Shown here piece by piece: positions 23,967-32,876 of a stretch of 43,655 bases of DNA (positions within the stretch are counted from its first letter, which is position 1; each line of letters opens with the position of its first letter). A program made the position numbers and the translations under genes. Origin of the DNA: Chromera velia (Eukaryota > Sar > Chromeraceae); assembly GCA_018398765.1 (NCBI GenBank), contig JAHBMJ010005846.1, positions 20,518 through 64,172 on the forward strand, read 5' to 3'. The notes beneath the pieces were generated by a model. That model saw nothing but the letters and a program-made list of their open reading frames with translations. It made no database searches and was not told the DNA's origin.

Positions 23967-26900
23967 TTGTCTTTCTGTCTCGCTTGCTCTCTGTCCGGCT
24001 GGCAGTCTGGGAGCTGTCACTCAGCAAGAAAAAAGAATTGTGCGAATGAATCACAAAAGTTTATCTGTTTCGCATTTCAAGCCTTCGAGTGGTTGGTCCA
24101 AACAAATTTCGGAGGATTCATCCTGACGCAGTCTTCCGACAATAATCCTGACAGATGCGTGCGGAAAACATAACAAATGTATTCTTCGTGAATGCTTTCG
24201 GTAGTGTTCCTGTACATATTGATACCTGCGTTTTTCCTCTTGTTTTTTCGCAAATGCCATGAGGGACATTTTAGCTCTACTAGATTGTTCAGCGGCCGAC
24301 AGAGAAAAGATGGAATGATGCACTAAGAGCACCGAAAACGGAAGACCATGAACATAAAAGACAGCACGACCGCATTCTGCATCCCTCCTGCAGCTGTCCC
24401 AGCTCTCAGTTGCAGCGTCTGGAGCGGGGGGCGAGGAAAAGCAGGGCGAAGAGAGAAGAAGCAGCGGTGGCGTCGGAGAGATGGACAAGGATGACAAGGA
24501 CGAGTGGCACTTGCCCAAGACAAGTCCTGAAGAGCTTGAAAGAGAGAAGGCAAGACTTTTAGAGCGATCGAAGACAATTCTTCGACTCAGAAGTCGAGGG
24601 GGGGGATGGGCCGTTCCGACGATCACCTTTGGAGGGGGGGATGATGATCCAGTCGACTTTGAGAAGACCAAAAAAGACATGGAAGAGCTTGAAGCAAGGT
24701 TAAAGGCTTTGCAAAATGATCCGTCAGCAGGGGGATCAGGAGAGGTCGTGGGATTTCAAACCAAGCGGATAGGGGCCCTGTCAGACTTTGCCCTTGCAAC
24801 ACTTTTGTCGTACATGGAGGGGAAGTCTGAAGAGGAGAAAAACGAAGTTCTCAAAAAGGCCATCGCAAAGAGAGAAGCGAGAATTGTCAGTCTGTCCCTG
24901 GATTTGTATCTTCCTGTGTCTGTTCAATGTCTATCATTCTGTCACAGAGCTAGTCACAGTCCATCCGTCAGTCAGCCAATCTAACGGCGATAGCATGCTT
25001 TTCTAAGCCTTGTTCTGTTCCTCGTCCACATCTTTGTCTCGTCCGGTAGAAGTGCCCGCGTCAGCGTCAGTGGGGGTGGACCCCCGCAGGTTTCTAGTGG
25101 GAGGATATGAACTGAATGAGTCTGTAGAGTAATTTCAATGGACGTATATGGATGCTTGCAGGGTGCTCTCTTGGCGAAAGGTGTTATTCAGACGGCAGAG
25201 GAATACGAGGAGGGGTCTGATGATTCACTCATTTCCTCTTCCTTCGATTCTTCTTCCTATTCTTCTTCCGTTTCCTCTTCCTCCTCACTGTCGAGGAGCG
25301 ACAGGGATAAGAAAGGAGGCAGGCAAAAAGATAAGCTCACTCTCGCCAGCCCACCCAAACACAGAAGGCGCAGTTATATTCCTTCCGAAGACTCACCGTT
25401 TTTGATTGAAAACTCCGCGGTGTTCCGTCCCGACGAGCACAAACGTGAAGCCTCCTTCTTGTCTCCCCTATTCGACCGACGCCCAAGCACCGGGAGGCCG
25501 AGGTCAGCATCGACCCTGAGGCTGTCAATCAACAGTGCTGCGGGATCCCTTGCGGGCCCGCTTCCACCCTCCCTTCCCCAAGACCAAGAGGTAATAGACG
25601 ACCTCAAAAGAGCTGCAACAGATTCAAAGAAGGCCCCCCACAGTCTCCAGAGACGTGTTTCTTTTTTGGGCGACACGCTGCACTCCGACATACACGGAGA
25701 TCCCAAGGGAAAAAGCAGAAGCAGAAACGAATCGACAAAGCACATTGGCGGCAAACCGGCGAAGGAGGATCACAGACTCCCCGTCTCTGCCATGCTCAGA
25801 TCCATCCAACCCCAATGGCTCAGGAGACAGACGCGTGCAGGGAGTGCATGGTCCTCCTCTTCCGCTTCTTCTGATCTTTCTTTCTCCTCCGCCTTCCTCA
25901 GCTCAGACGAAGAGGACAATGAGACTGGTCGTCTTTCCTCGTCGTCTCCTCATCGAGGTCGAAGAAGAAACAGTCAGAGTGCGAGGGCGCGAAGAAAGAG
26001 AGAGAAGCATGACCGTTTGCGCCGGACCCGATCCGTCATCTCTGTGCCTCCCTTCACTCCATACGATGGGGCCTCCTCAGCCATGAAGGTCCTGGCAGGT
26101 TGGACCTTCGATACGATCAAGGAACCGATGGACCTTCAGGTCAGAACTGTAGTCCTTCACAGCTGCTCAAAATAAACTGTCCAGAACAACCATATGACCC
26201 GCAAGCTTCGATGATCGAGAGTCTATGACTCTGCTGTTTTCCTTTTGCTGTGTGCAGGTGGATAGAGAGCGAGTGAGGAAGCGGGCGGATCTTCTGGCCT
26301 CTTTGATCGGTCGCAGCAACCTGCTACGCTCAGAGGCCCTGACGCGCTCCATCGACGATCTCCTTCCTCCCGCCCAGTTGAAGTGCGTGAACTTGAAGGA
26401 GAGGAAACTGGAGCTTCCGGAGGAACTCCCAGTGCTTCAGCGTCTGCACAGGGACGTGCTGAAAGCCCTCAGGGTGGCGATGGAAAGAGAAGGCGACGGA
26501 GTGCTGAGTGAGGAGCAAAAGAGCAAGCATGAAGGTGGACAGAAATCCATTGAGGGGGGCTCCAGGGAGATTGAGGCGCTTGCAAAGAGAATCAAAGTCA
26601 AGGCAAAGAAGATGGCCAAACTTCTCAAGAAAGACGAAAAGGTGCGTCAACGGACATCCCTCATCCTTACGGGTATTTTCAAATTAAAATTCTAGTCAGA
26701 CAGCGAATCTGAGCTTTTCATTCCACCCCGGTGTCTTACATCAACATCGTTCTGAATCATTGCAACGATCATTTTTCTTCTCTCTCTCTCCGCCTTGTTT
26801 CAGCCTCAGAAAAGTCTGCTGAACCTGCATCCTAACCCCAAGGACAAGAAAGAAAGGGGAAAAAAAAAGAGAAAGAATGGAAGACCAAAGGAAGAAATTT

Positions 26901-29900
26901 CAGGGGAGGAAGAACCCATAGAAGAAAGCAACCATCGAACAACCACAACAAGGATGAAGGGAACAAAAATAGTGAGACGGAACTTTGAAGGGTCCGTAGA
27001 GCGAGAGAGAGAGATCCACCCCTGCCACCAATGAGCGGATCGATCGAGACAAAATGCTGGAAAAGAATAAAAACAACAACGAAAGAAAAGAATCTTCCAG
27101 AAAACTTTCTTTCTATGACTATCATTCTTACTCTTCTTCTGTATCGCAGAGAAGGAAGTTCCTTTACACAAACCATCAACAAAGAGAAAAGAAAAGACAA
27201 CTTTCGGGCGATTGCAGGTTTTTATTTGATAACTTCTCGTAAACTCGAGTTCCGAGTCGCGAACCTCGTCATCTACGCGTGCACATACCCAAAGAGTTTG
27301 CTTTTTGTTTCGTCATCCGTATCCAAACACAAACAAATACATGTGCACGTCTTTCTCTATCTTCTCATTTGCGGTTTTGCCTGCATGCAGCTCGAGGGAC
27401 GGGAGACTCCAGTTGACCGTCCCTCCACCTGGTCTCTCTGGAGTGGGGTCAAAGAAATCAGAGAACAGGAGCGCGCAAAAATTGAAAAGTCCATCGAGGC
27501 CTCCCCAACTTCCTGGCTCCACAGCAGAGATCACAATGGGGCCTCTCCTTCGTCCTTCAACCTAGATATGCGAAGTCCAACGTCTGATTCAAAAACTCCG
27601 AAGACAACGACATCACAGATGCAGCACCACACCCGACCTCGTTTCAGTCTCTCTCGCGCTTCCTCACCCACTCGTAGGCCTTCCGTCGGACTCCGCACTC
27701 TCTCTAGATCCTCATCGCCAGGGAGAAGAACGTCGAATCGGTCTCGTCCCCCATCTCCATCCGCACGCCAGCGAGGCTCCGTCTCCGTCAGATCCCGCCC
27801 TGCGTCACCAAATCAAAGACGAGCGTCAGGAGCAGCATCGCCAGAAAGACGAAGAAAAAGCCAATGTGAAACAAACGAACCTTTTCGGCCTCAGAGTGAA
27901 AACAGTCAGGCAGCAGATGCCAAAAAGGCACCTGCAAAACCGCCTGCGCCTATTGATTCTCTGATTGCAATTACAGGAGAGGGTCGTGGGGGGGGCGTGT
28001 TCGACAATGAGGCCTCGCGGGTCCGGATGAAATTTTTGAAATCCTCAGGAAAAGTCAACAGAGTAGCACCACCTTTGCGAGCAATTCTACCTCCCGTGGC
28101 ACTCCAGGCAGAGGATCAAAAAGGCAAAGGGAGAGCAAAGGCCAAGGCAGCAGCCGCAGCCGACCCAGATGGAGACCAGGCTCACGTGACAGAGCTACAG
28201 CTCCAAGCAGCAGGGCTCTTTGCACCTGCTGCTGTTCATAATCTGATTCAGGCTGCCACGCGATCTACCACAGCTTCGCGAGTTGCTGCTGCACTTCGTG
28301 CTGCGGCAGTGGGAAAGCACAGTCGAGGCCTCGGTCGCGGTCGTCGCTCCGGATTTCGTCCTGGTAGCCTCTGGGATTCGGGGGTGAAGGGGCTGAGGGG
28401 GTGGAGGGTTTCCAAAGAGAGAGGGGAGCCTCGCAGAGGGGGTGGAAGACACGGGGGCGTGTCAATCCCCTCGTGAGTCGTTTGAAGCTATTCATTGTTA
28501 TTTGTGTACTCTTTGTTTTCTGACAATCTCTGCGTGTTCCATTTGCTGCCTCCAGATTTAAACCCTTGCACCACCTTCGCAGTCTCGCCCTCTGCTTTGT
28601 TCTTCTTTGTTGGATATGCATCTCTCCTTTGATGGCTTAAGTTTGACTGAACGCTTGCTGATGAATCTGCCGGTGATGGGTGACTGAAGACCAAGCATGC
28701 AGTCCCACAGTCTGTGAATGCCCAGGCAGAACTAACTGATGCACGATTTTGTTTTCATGAAATACAGGCAAAGAGTGGCCCAGGAAGGAATCTAAAGTTT
28801 CGTTCCGGCTTTGCTTGATTGATAAATTGTTGTTTCGCTCCTGAGTCGCTCAATGCAATCACTGCAGATCTCGGATGTCTTCCCCGATTTCCAAAAACCG
28901 GGGGCAGAGAAAGAGGCGGCCCTACAGAGGCGTGAGGGTCGGTATTCGTCCTCCGGGAGTGACGCCCAAGTGCGTGAAGGGACACCAGTGTGAGCCTCCT
29001 TCGTTCGTCAAGAGGACCAGAAGCGAGCGATGGCTGATTCGAAGAAAAGTTTTGTCACAGAAAGTTTTTGGGACTTTCGCCCCTCCCAGTCGGCCTGAAA
29101 CTCCTTCTGAGATTTCAAACGACGGGGAGGGGGACGACAGACACGCCCTGCGAGAGGCTCGTGACTCGGAGTTTCTGCAGACCCGCTTGCGGCCTGTGAC
29201 TCGGACAATGCCTGTGCCTGCCTCGGCACGTCAAAGAGGCAAGGAGTCAACTCGAAAACAGGAGAGGGGAGGAGGGACGCCAGAGAGGCTATGCGCGGCT
29301 GTTGCAGCCGTGACTGTTGGCATGCCGGGGCCTGAGGGAAAGGCGTCCCAGACGGAGTTTCCCTTAGAGGATGATGATGAATGGGGGGAGGGAAGCGCTA
29401 GCAGCATCAGTGCTTCAGAAACTTCAGAGACACCTGAGAACCTGAAAAGAGACCAAAACGGAGAGGAGGGAGGGGAGCAAGAGAATGAGGATGAGATGGA
29501 AGCGGGAAGTCTCACGAGTGAGAATGGAGAGGAGGGGGAAACGGGGGGTCAAAATTCGAGGAAGAGCATTGTAGAGAAAAGACAGAAGCTGATTGAAAAA
29601 CTCCTGGGGCGTGCTTTCGATGTAAGGGGGCAGGAGAGAATGAGGGACTACCTCGAACGGCACTCACGTTGGAGGGAAGTCCCCCTTTCAGCGCCTGCAG
29701 GTGCTCTCTTGTCTTCACCCGATGGGGGGCCCTCCCGGTGGGACGCTGCAGAGAGGGTAGCTGCGGAGAATCTCATGGCAGTTCTATCAATGGAAATGCG
29801 ACAGGAGGGGGAAAAAGCAAGTGGTGGAGAAAAGGAAAAGGACAACTTGACGTTGAATTTTAGGGTCAAATCTGCTCTCCGAAGGTTCCGTGATGCGACC

Positions 29901-32876
29901 AGGGAGGCCGATGTCAAACGCAAAAGCCAAGCACTGCCGCAACAATCAGACGAATCAACTGCAAGTGCTCCCCACAAGGGCCCCTCCAGAAAAGAAAAAG
30001 AAAAAGAATCCACTGGAGGAGGAAAGAAAGAGAAAGAAAGATCCGCAGGGACAAAAGAAGGCGAAGATGTGGATAAGTCGGTTGCTTCAGACACATCTCG
30101 AAGATCGCGTGCAGCAAAAGAGCGGACTTTGGAGGATGTTCTCAAGGAGGAGGCGTTTGACCTCCGAGCCCTCAGGATTGCTTTGGGGGCCCCGGCACTC
30201 CTCAGCCGCCTCGCAGCCCTGTTGGCTTCCTTCGCTGTCGCAGAGTCCGAAAAGCCTGTACCACCGCCCCCTCCGCCATCACAACAGCAGCAGGAGCACG
30301 TGCACCAGAGGGACGAGGGTACGCAGACGTTTTTGGAAGAACCAGAGCTTGCTGAAGATCCTTTGATGCTAGGAGGTCGCGAAATAGACAAAAGAGAGTG
30401 GAGGCATACAGGCACAGCAACTTCCGTTGTACCCCCTCCCTCTCCTGTGCAGGATGAAAAGGAAAAGGAAACGGAGACAAATGAGAAAGAAGAAGAGTCC
30501 CAACGTCCTCCAATCCTACAGGAGATTTCTGAGGGTCCCAAAAGGACTGACACAGAGCAAAAAAGGGAAGAAGCAAAGCCACCTGCTGCCACAGTTCGCT
30601 TTGCGGAACAGCCAGCAGAAGAGGAGACGCAAAGTCGGGGTGACCTCACTGTCTCTGCTGGCAGTGGTGAAAGAGCTGGTGCGACAGCCGCCCTTCCCTG
30701 GTTGTTGCAGAATATTGAGAGGATGAAACATAACCTCGGGGATCTGAGAGAGATCAATAACGATGAGAGCACGCAAAGACGGAGTTTCCTCAGGCAACCG
30801 TCAAGAGTTCTTGCCACACAAGGACTCCACCGTCGTTCTTCCTTTGATCCAGCCGCCCTTGCCCTCAATGACAAGTCCCAAGAAGACGAAAGGCAGTTAT
30901 TCATCAGTAGAGGCTTTCACTTTCTCACCCACGCCCATTGGGCAACCGATTGGGTTGCTCGTCAGAAACTCGTGCGGGAATTCCTCTCAGGCCCAGGGAC
31001 AGCCCGAGGAATTGGAGAGAGCGGAGGGGGTGCTATAAGGGTCTCCGGGTTCATTTCTTCCTCAGGTCATTCAAGGTTATCTGGCCATGCCAATTTCCAG
31101 AAAGCTCTTCGTTCAAAGAGATTTAAAAAAAATACCAAGAGAAAGCCCTCGCAGGAACACACGCACGAAAAGAGACCTGGCTCAAAAGAAATTGTACAAA
31201 AGGCAAGCCCTCTGTGCCACCCTGCACGCACGGGCACCGCCACCAACGCTGAAACACCCTCACACAGCCCGAAGGAAAGTTACACCCCTGTCTCCGCCCC
31301 ACCCCCGACTGCCCCTCCCCGCTTCAGCCATACACGCCCATCGACAAGTGCATTCCGCGCCGCTCGTCTCTCCTGTCTGAGACCCGCCACCGGAGCTGTA
31401 TTGGGTGTCACGATGTCTTTCTGTCGTGAGCCTGACGAGATGAGAGACAGGACGGCAACTCCTTCCCACTCTGAGGAAGAATCAGATAGGGAAGAGCCTC
31501 GGAGTCTGTCTTCGGCAGCTTCCACAACACCGGAGATAGAGGACAAAATGGGCAGCCAATGCCAACAGAACGATCCCTCTTTTTCAACTCTTCTGGACCC
31601 CCCCAACAAAAAAAGTCCCCCTTCATATTCCCATCCCGAACCTCCATCGCCTAGACGAAACACGCCAGGAGTTCTTCAAAGAAACGTCATAAGTCCCTCC
31701 ACTTCTCCGAGAGTCAGCATGCTAGGACTCGATCGCTCTCAGTCTCCCATATCGTCCTTTGAACCCCCCCTCCCACCATCGTCAGAGTCCCCCCCCTTTT
31801 CCCCGCCCGCGCAAGATCCCAATCTGGCAGAACTGAAGCAAAATGCTTACCGTGCCGCTGCAGCAGCCTCAGCAGCGTTCACGAAAAGCAACAATCTGCC
31901 AGCAGCAGTCACATACAAGAAGGCCCCATGCACAGCTCCTCCCCGTCATGTCCAGGACAGATGCAGACAGCCAGTCTCAGCAACTCGTCATGTCGGTCTC
32001 TCCTTCTCACTGACTGCAGAGGAAGATGAGAATTGTGAATCACATCCGGACACCCCCAGCAGTCAGCTGGAGAGATCCTCCACTGGAAGCGCCTCCGGCA
32101 GCAGCCACACGGAAGGCAATCCAGACGACAGTCCCACAAGCCAGTGGGATGAGGGGACTCCACTGGCAGGACAGAAGAGAAGGAAAAAGAAGAGGACCAA
32201 ACGAACAGACACGAGGATCAACGGGGGGGCGGCACTCGGAGGCCTACCCATATCAGGTCCCGGGGCAAAGTACAAATACCAGCAGGCAGTGTCAGACTCG
32301 CCCCTCTGTACTGCCAGTGCCCCCTTGCCAAAGAGGGATCACTGGAAGAGGCCTTTTCTGTGCGCTCTTTCCCCCACACAAAACGGAGGCGTCTCTCCGG
32401 CAGCCTTTCAAGCCTCCAGTCGACCCGGAACTGGTCCCTCTGCACTGAGGCACCCTGTATTCGGCAGCATCCCTTCTCCGCTTTCGGATCTGAAGGCCCT
32501 CCCACCAGTGCCACCCTGCGGTCGACGGGTTCATACAGCAGCTGGCGCAGCTGAAGGCGGCCGCGGTCGGCATCCAGCCTGCACCCATGCGCCTCGGCCA
32601 TGGCACTATGCTGACAGTATTGAGACAAGTCGTCTTGATGGAGGAGGGAGGAAGGGGCTCTTTGTAACGGGGAGTCTGGCACACACGCGGCGAGTGGTGC
32701 TTCAGGAAGATTTGCGAGGACTGTGGAGGGGGTTGGAGGGCGTAGCAGAGCCCGACGGACTGCTCGGTCGGTTTGTGGTCCGTCAGGTTGATAAATACCT
32801 CAAAAAAGAGCCTCCAATGAGTCATAAAGTGAAAATGCTTGACCGGATTACTTTAGTTGAGGACTCATTTTTATAA
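10190..32876 (+). CDS. Giant multi-exon gene (about 25 exons, about 4,070 residues), EF-hand-like loop, helical and disordered regions; function unknown
   Basis: Proposed exons: 10190-11893, 12139-12186, 12304-12432, 13622-13684, 14385-14475, 14750-14811, 15631-15813, 16246-16317, 16614-16841, 17294-17356, 17838-18005, 18624-18860, 19419-19699, 19889-20074, 20527-20716, 21346-21437, 21633-21727, 22252-23048, 23417-23842, 24394-24885, 25162-26139, 26258-26641, 26804-26971, 27391-28472, 28868-32876. They keep one frame throughout (12,228 bases, divisible by three), and all but one junction is GT-AG. No promoter-like spacer interrupts the chain, which supports one transcript; a break into two or more genes (for example at an in-frame stop at 27032-27034 if exon 23 is not spliced) cannot be excluded. 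Less certain ends: exon 4 (could run to 13810), exon 5, and exon 7 (15780 or 15813). A 14-base microexon at 16130-16143 is possible. The family is not recognised; a structural or scaffold protein is inferred from architecture alone. Confidence 0.6.
12045..12075. repeat. (TA)n microsatellite in intron 1 of the giant gene
   Basis: About fifteen uninterrupted TA units lie between exons 1 and 2, in the intron that splits the EF-hand-like loop. Confidence 0.95.
12139..12432 (+). CDS. Giant gene, exons 2-3: second half of the EF-hand-like loop and exit helix
   Basis: Exon 2 (12139-12186) reads LGLEEFNRFLVMLYAS, supplying loop positions 8-12 (L-G-L-E-E) and the F that normally follows. The whole loop is therefore D-x-D-x-D-x-N-L-x-x-x-E-F at about residues 562-574. 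The genomic bases before 12139 end in TG, not AG, and the next upstream AG (12130-12131) would put a TGA in this frame. Exon 3 (12304-12432) follows CTTGCGCAG in the same frame (VWRSHDAVRMLFARWDKL...) and ends at a strong GTACGT. Only one EF-hand loop is visible, whereas EF-hands usually come in pairs. Confidence 0.55.
12446..12946. repeat. (CATT)n/(CATG)n minisatellite-like tract, about 500 bp
   Basis: The tract is built from CATT units with interspersed CATG and CACT units, making higher-order words such as CATTCATTCATGCATT. It sits directly after the donor of exon 3. It produces long spurious frames of His-Ser-Phe-Ile repeats in all three forward frames; these are not genes. Confidence 0.95.
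12941..12979. repeat. Perfect 16-bp inverted repeat (hairpin, 7-nt loop)
   Basis: TTCATTGTCATACAGA at 12941-12956 is the exact reverse complement of TCTGTATGACAATGAA at 12964-12979, with loop AAAGAAA. It sits at the downstream border of the CATT tract and just before a duplicated splice-donor segment. Confidence 0.9.
12986..13017 (+). repeat. 32-bp direct duplicate of the exon 3/intron 3 donor junction
   Basis: The bases from CCTTGTGGCG through GTACGTC to CATTGGCA match 12423-12454 exactly. The original spans the exon end and 5' splice site, so the copy carries a second GTACGT donor about 560 bases downstream. The two copies flank the CATT tract and the hairpin. Confidence 0.9.
13192..13467. 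other. Assembly gap (276 N) flanked by poly-G
   Basis: An N run lies inside the intron before exon 4. The left edge is a G7 run and the right edge more than 20 G with one C. The true length and content are unknown, and the gap probably reflects a G-rich repeat that could not be read. Confidence 0.98.
13622..21727 (+). CDS. Giant gene, exons 4-17: long alpha-helical block of small exons
   Basis: Fourteen short exons (62-281 bases) encode charged, heptad-like helical sequence. Examples are LDKWMILKEGVANFL, RTEWLTALLDIFEESRE, KEMELRGRLEEAETTIQTIE, LKELKYARSKLETSIR, QKDVKKFDVEVKKTQKRLAE and AAKSLKSAAQIFNRLMDLGE. Exon 12 carries an acidic run (LEDFDEEGEGDEKEDGK). Exons 13-15 are the most globular-looking part (LLLHGVSRLRQAIPVALNL, FPPNAFSVQIPFLDPEKKEV, FDSLHDALFDASVLMRL). 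The junction of exons 14 and 15 restores NIK-QFDSL in phase 2, and the junction of 16 and 17 restores AVDK-ALRQM, which is good evidence for these borders. No enzyme motif is visible; a coiled-coil or helical-repeat scaffold is inferred. Confidence 0.65.
14311..14349. repeat. (TTTC)n microsatellite in the intron before exon 5
   Basis: About nine TTTC units, one changed to ATTC, lie within the pyrimidine-rich stretch leading to the acceptor CCCTGCAG at 14384. Confidence 0.9.
14668..14748. repeat. (TG)n tract reaching the acceptor of exon 6
   Basis: TG repeats with minor interruptions run right up to GTGCAG, the acceptor at 14749. Reverse-strand His-Thr and forward Cys-Val frames here are artefacts of the repeat. 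Confidence 0.9.
15136..15339. repeat. (CT)n-(TG)n-(TATG)n tract
   Basis: Dinucleotide and tetranucleotide repeats lie in the intron between exons 6 and 7. They form the outer part of the left arm of the inverted duplication that continues to 15535. Confidence 0.9.
15340..15826. repeat. Large perfect inverted duplication of exon 7 (196-bp arms, single N near the centre)
   Basis: 15340-15535 is the exact reverse complement of 15631-15826. The match continues outward into the flanking TG/CA repeats. The spacer, 15536-15630, begins with a lone N and is otherwise CT/TG repeat. The right arm is exon 7 in the sense direction with a CAG acceptor; the left arm carries it in antisense without an acceptor. 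Zero divergence plus an N at the turn suggests an assembly fold-back, although a very recent inverted duplication would look the same. Confidence 0.9.
15827..15906. repeat. (CA)n-(GA)n tract after exon 7
   Basis: CA repeats turn into GA repeats just downstream of exon 7. In reverse complement this mirrors the CT-TG tract left of the inverted duplication. Confidence 0.9.
18010..18235. repeat. (CTGT)n-rich degenerate tract in intron 11
   Basis: Imperfect CTGT/CTGC units follow directly after the donor GTTCGC of exon 11. The sense strand is strongly pyrimidine-rich. Confidence 0.8.
20174..20345. repeat. (CT)n and (AC)n tract in intron 14
   Basis: Long CT runs with CTTGT interruptions are followed by CACACACA and CACGCACG. 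The donor of exon 14 just upstream is GTCAGTCAGTCAG. Confidence 0.9.
20877..20975. repeat. (CTGT)n-(CT)n-(TG)n tract in intron 15
   Basis: Successive CTGT, CT and TG runs lie between exons 15 and 16. Confidence 0.85.
22252..23048 (+). CDS. Giant gene, exon 18: basic, Ser/Pro/Lys-rich disordered region
   Basis: The exon is entered in phase 1 after CTGTTCGCAG and left at GTTCGT (phase 0). It codes about 265 residues dominated by Lys, Ser, Pro and Thr. Repeated S/T-P sites (SPKRQG, SPKVSPKRKQ, MSPEKEKK, SVSPPKKTK) and K-rich patches (KKGSKAKKKSS) look like nuclear-localisation or microtubule/nucleic-acid-binding tails and proline-directed kinase sites. The last 40 residues turn helical (LEAEARTLWEEDQAFLEKRL). 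The GTG at 22251 is not a start; the ATG-like codon arises by splicing A + TG. Confidence 0.7.
23417..24885 (+). CDS. Giant gene, exons 19-20: acidic/Ser-rich linker and charged coiled-coil segment
   Basis: Exon 19 (23417-23842) begins LRAAGLTLSEDESVHSSRSS, contains a Ser/Glu/Gly-rich stretch, and ends in a highly charged helix (IGEIERKKKETEEEYRCRS). Exon 20 (24394-24885) has further E/K helices (SPEELEREKARLLERSKTIL, KDMEELEARLKALQNDPS) around a glycine-rich WAVPTITFGGGDDDP insert. It ends SYMEGKSEEEKNEVLKKAIA. Both donors are GTCAGT. The intron between them has (TTGT)/(CTGT) repeats at 23918-23975. Confidence 0.7.
23918..23975. repeat. (TTGT)n/(CTGT)n microsatellite in intron 19
   Basis: TTGT units change to CTGT units and back to TTGT. 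The donor upstream is GTCAGTCAGTC at 23843. Confidence 0.9.
25162..26139 (+). CDS. Giant gene, exon 21: Ser-rich and Arg-rich disordered region
   Basis: The exon follows CTTGCAG and begins GALLAKGVIQTAEEYEEGSD. Long Ser/Tyr and Ser/Leu runs follow (25221-25300), then an Arg/Ser/Pro-rich stretch (SPPKHRRRSYIPSEDSPFL, DRRPSTGRPRSASTLRL) and an RGRRRNSQSARARRKREK basic cluster. The end regains order (AMKVLAGWTFDTIKEPMDLQ) before the donor GTCAGA at 26140. R-x-x-S sites suggest a target for basophilic kinases (inference). Confidence 0.7.
26258..26971 (+). CDS. Giant gene, exons 22-23: helical region and Lys/Glu-rich linker
   Basis: Exon 22 (26258-26641) is the most ordered late segment: RADLLASLIGRSNLLRSEAL, then SIDDLLPPAQL, RKLELPEELPVLQRLHRDVL, and a charged helix ending KKMAKLLKKDEK. 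Exon 23 starts at 26804 (PQKSLLNLHPNPKDKKERGK). It is taken to end before GTGAGA at 26972, which keeps phase 0 into 27391. If this donor is not used, the frame stops at 27034 (CHQ-TGA) and the gene would end there; an extra exon near 27151-27216 is also possible. Confidence 0.55.
27391..28472 (+). CDS. Giant gene, exon 24: Arg/Ser/Pro-rich region and Ala-rich helices
   Basis: The exon follows TGCATGCAG and begins LEGRETPVDRPSTWSLWSGV and a charged helix. A repeated S-x-S-P-x-R-R pattern comes next (ASSPTRRPS, RSSSPGRRTS, RPPSPSARQR, RPASPNQRR, GAASPERRR), reminiscent of microtubule- or RNA-binding SPxR tails. Then come Ala-rich helical parts (KAKAAAAADPDGDQ, AAVHNLIQAATRST, RVAAALRAAAV) and a Gly/Arg-rich end. 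It exits in phase 2 at GTGAGT (28473). The next exon completes TC+A, so the stop seen when reading through is removed by splicing. Confidence 0.65.
28868..32876 (+). CDS. Giant gene, exon 25: 4-kb terminal exon, charged disordered tail
   Basis: After CACTGCAG the exon runs 1,336 codons to TAA at 32874-32876. It opens basic (KNRGQRKRRPYRGVRVGI), then acidic (GEEGGEQENEDEMEAG). It has short ordered islands: IEKLLGRAFDVRGQERMRDY, LRALRIALGAPALLSRLAAL and PWLLQNIERMKHNLGDL. Long Pro/Ser stretches follow, and the end looks ordered again (RVVLQEDLRGLWRGLEGVAE, VVRQVDKYLKKEPPMSHKVK). Between about 32516 and 32665 another frame (phase of 32530) looks more protein-like than the main one, so small indels or a short intron may be hidden there. 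Confidence 0.7.

Noticed and set aside
29648-30904. A 418-codon minus-strand ORF opposite exon 25
   Set aside because: It is Ser/Cys/Leu-rich as expected for the complement of a Glu/Lys/Arg-rich frame, with no start context or splice signals of its own.
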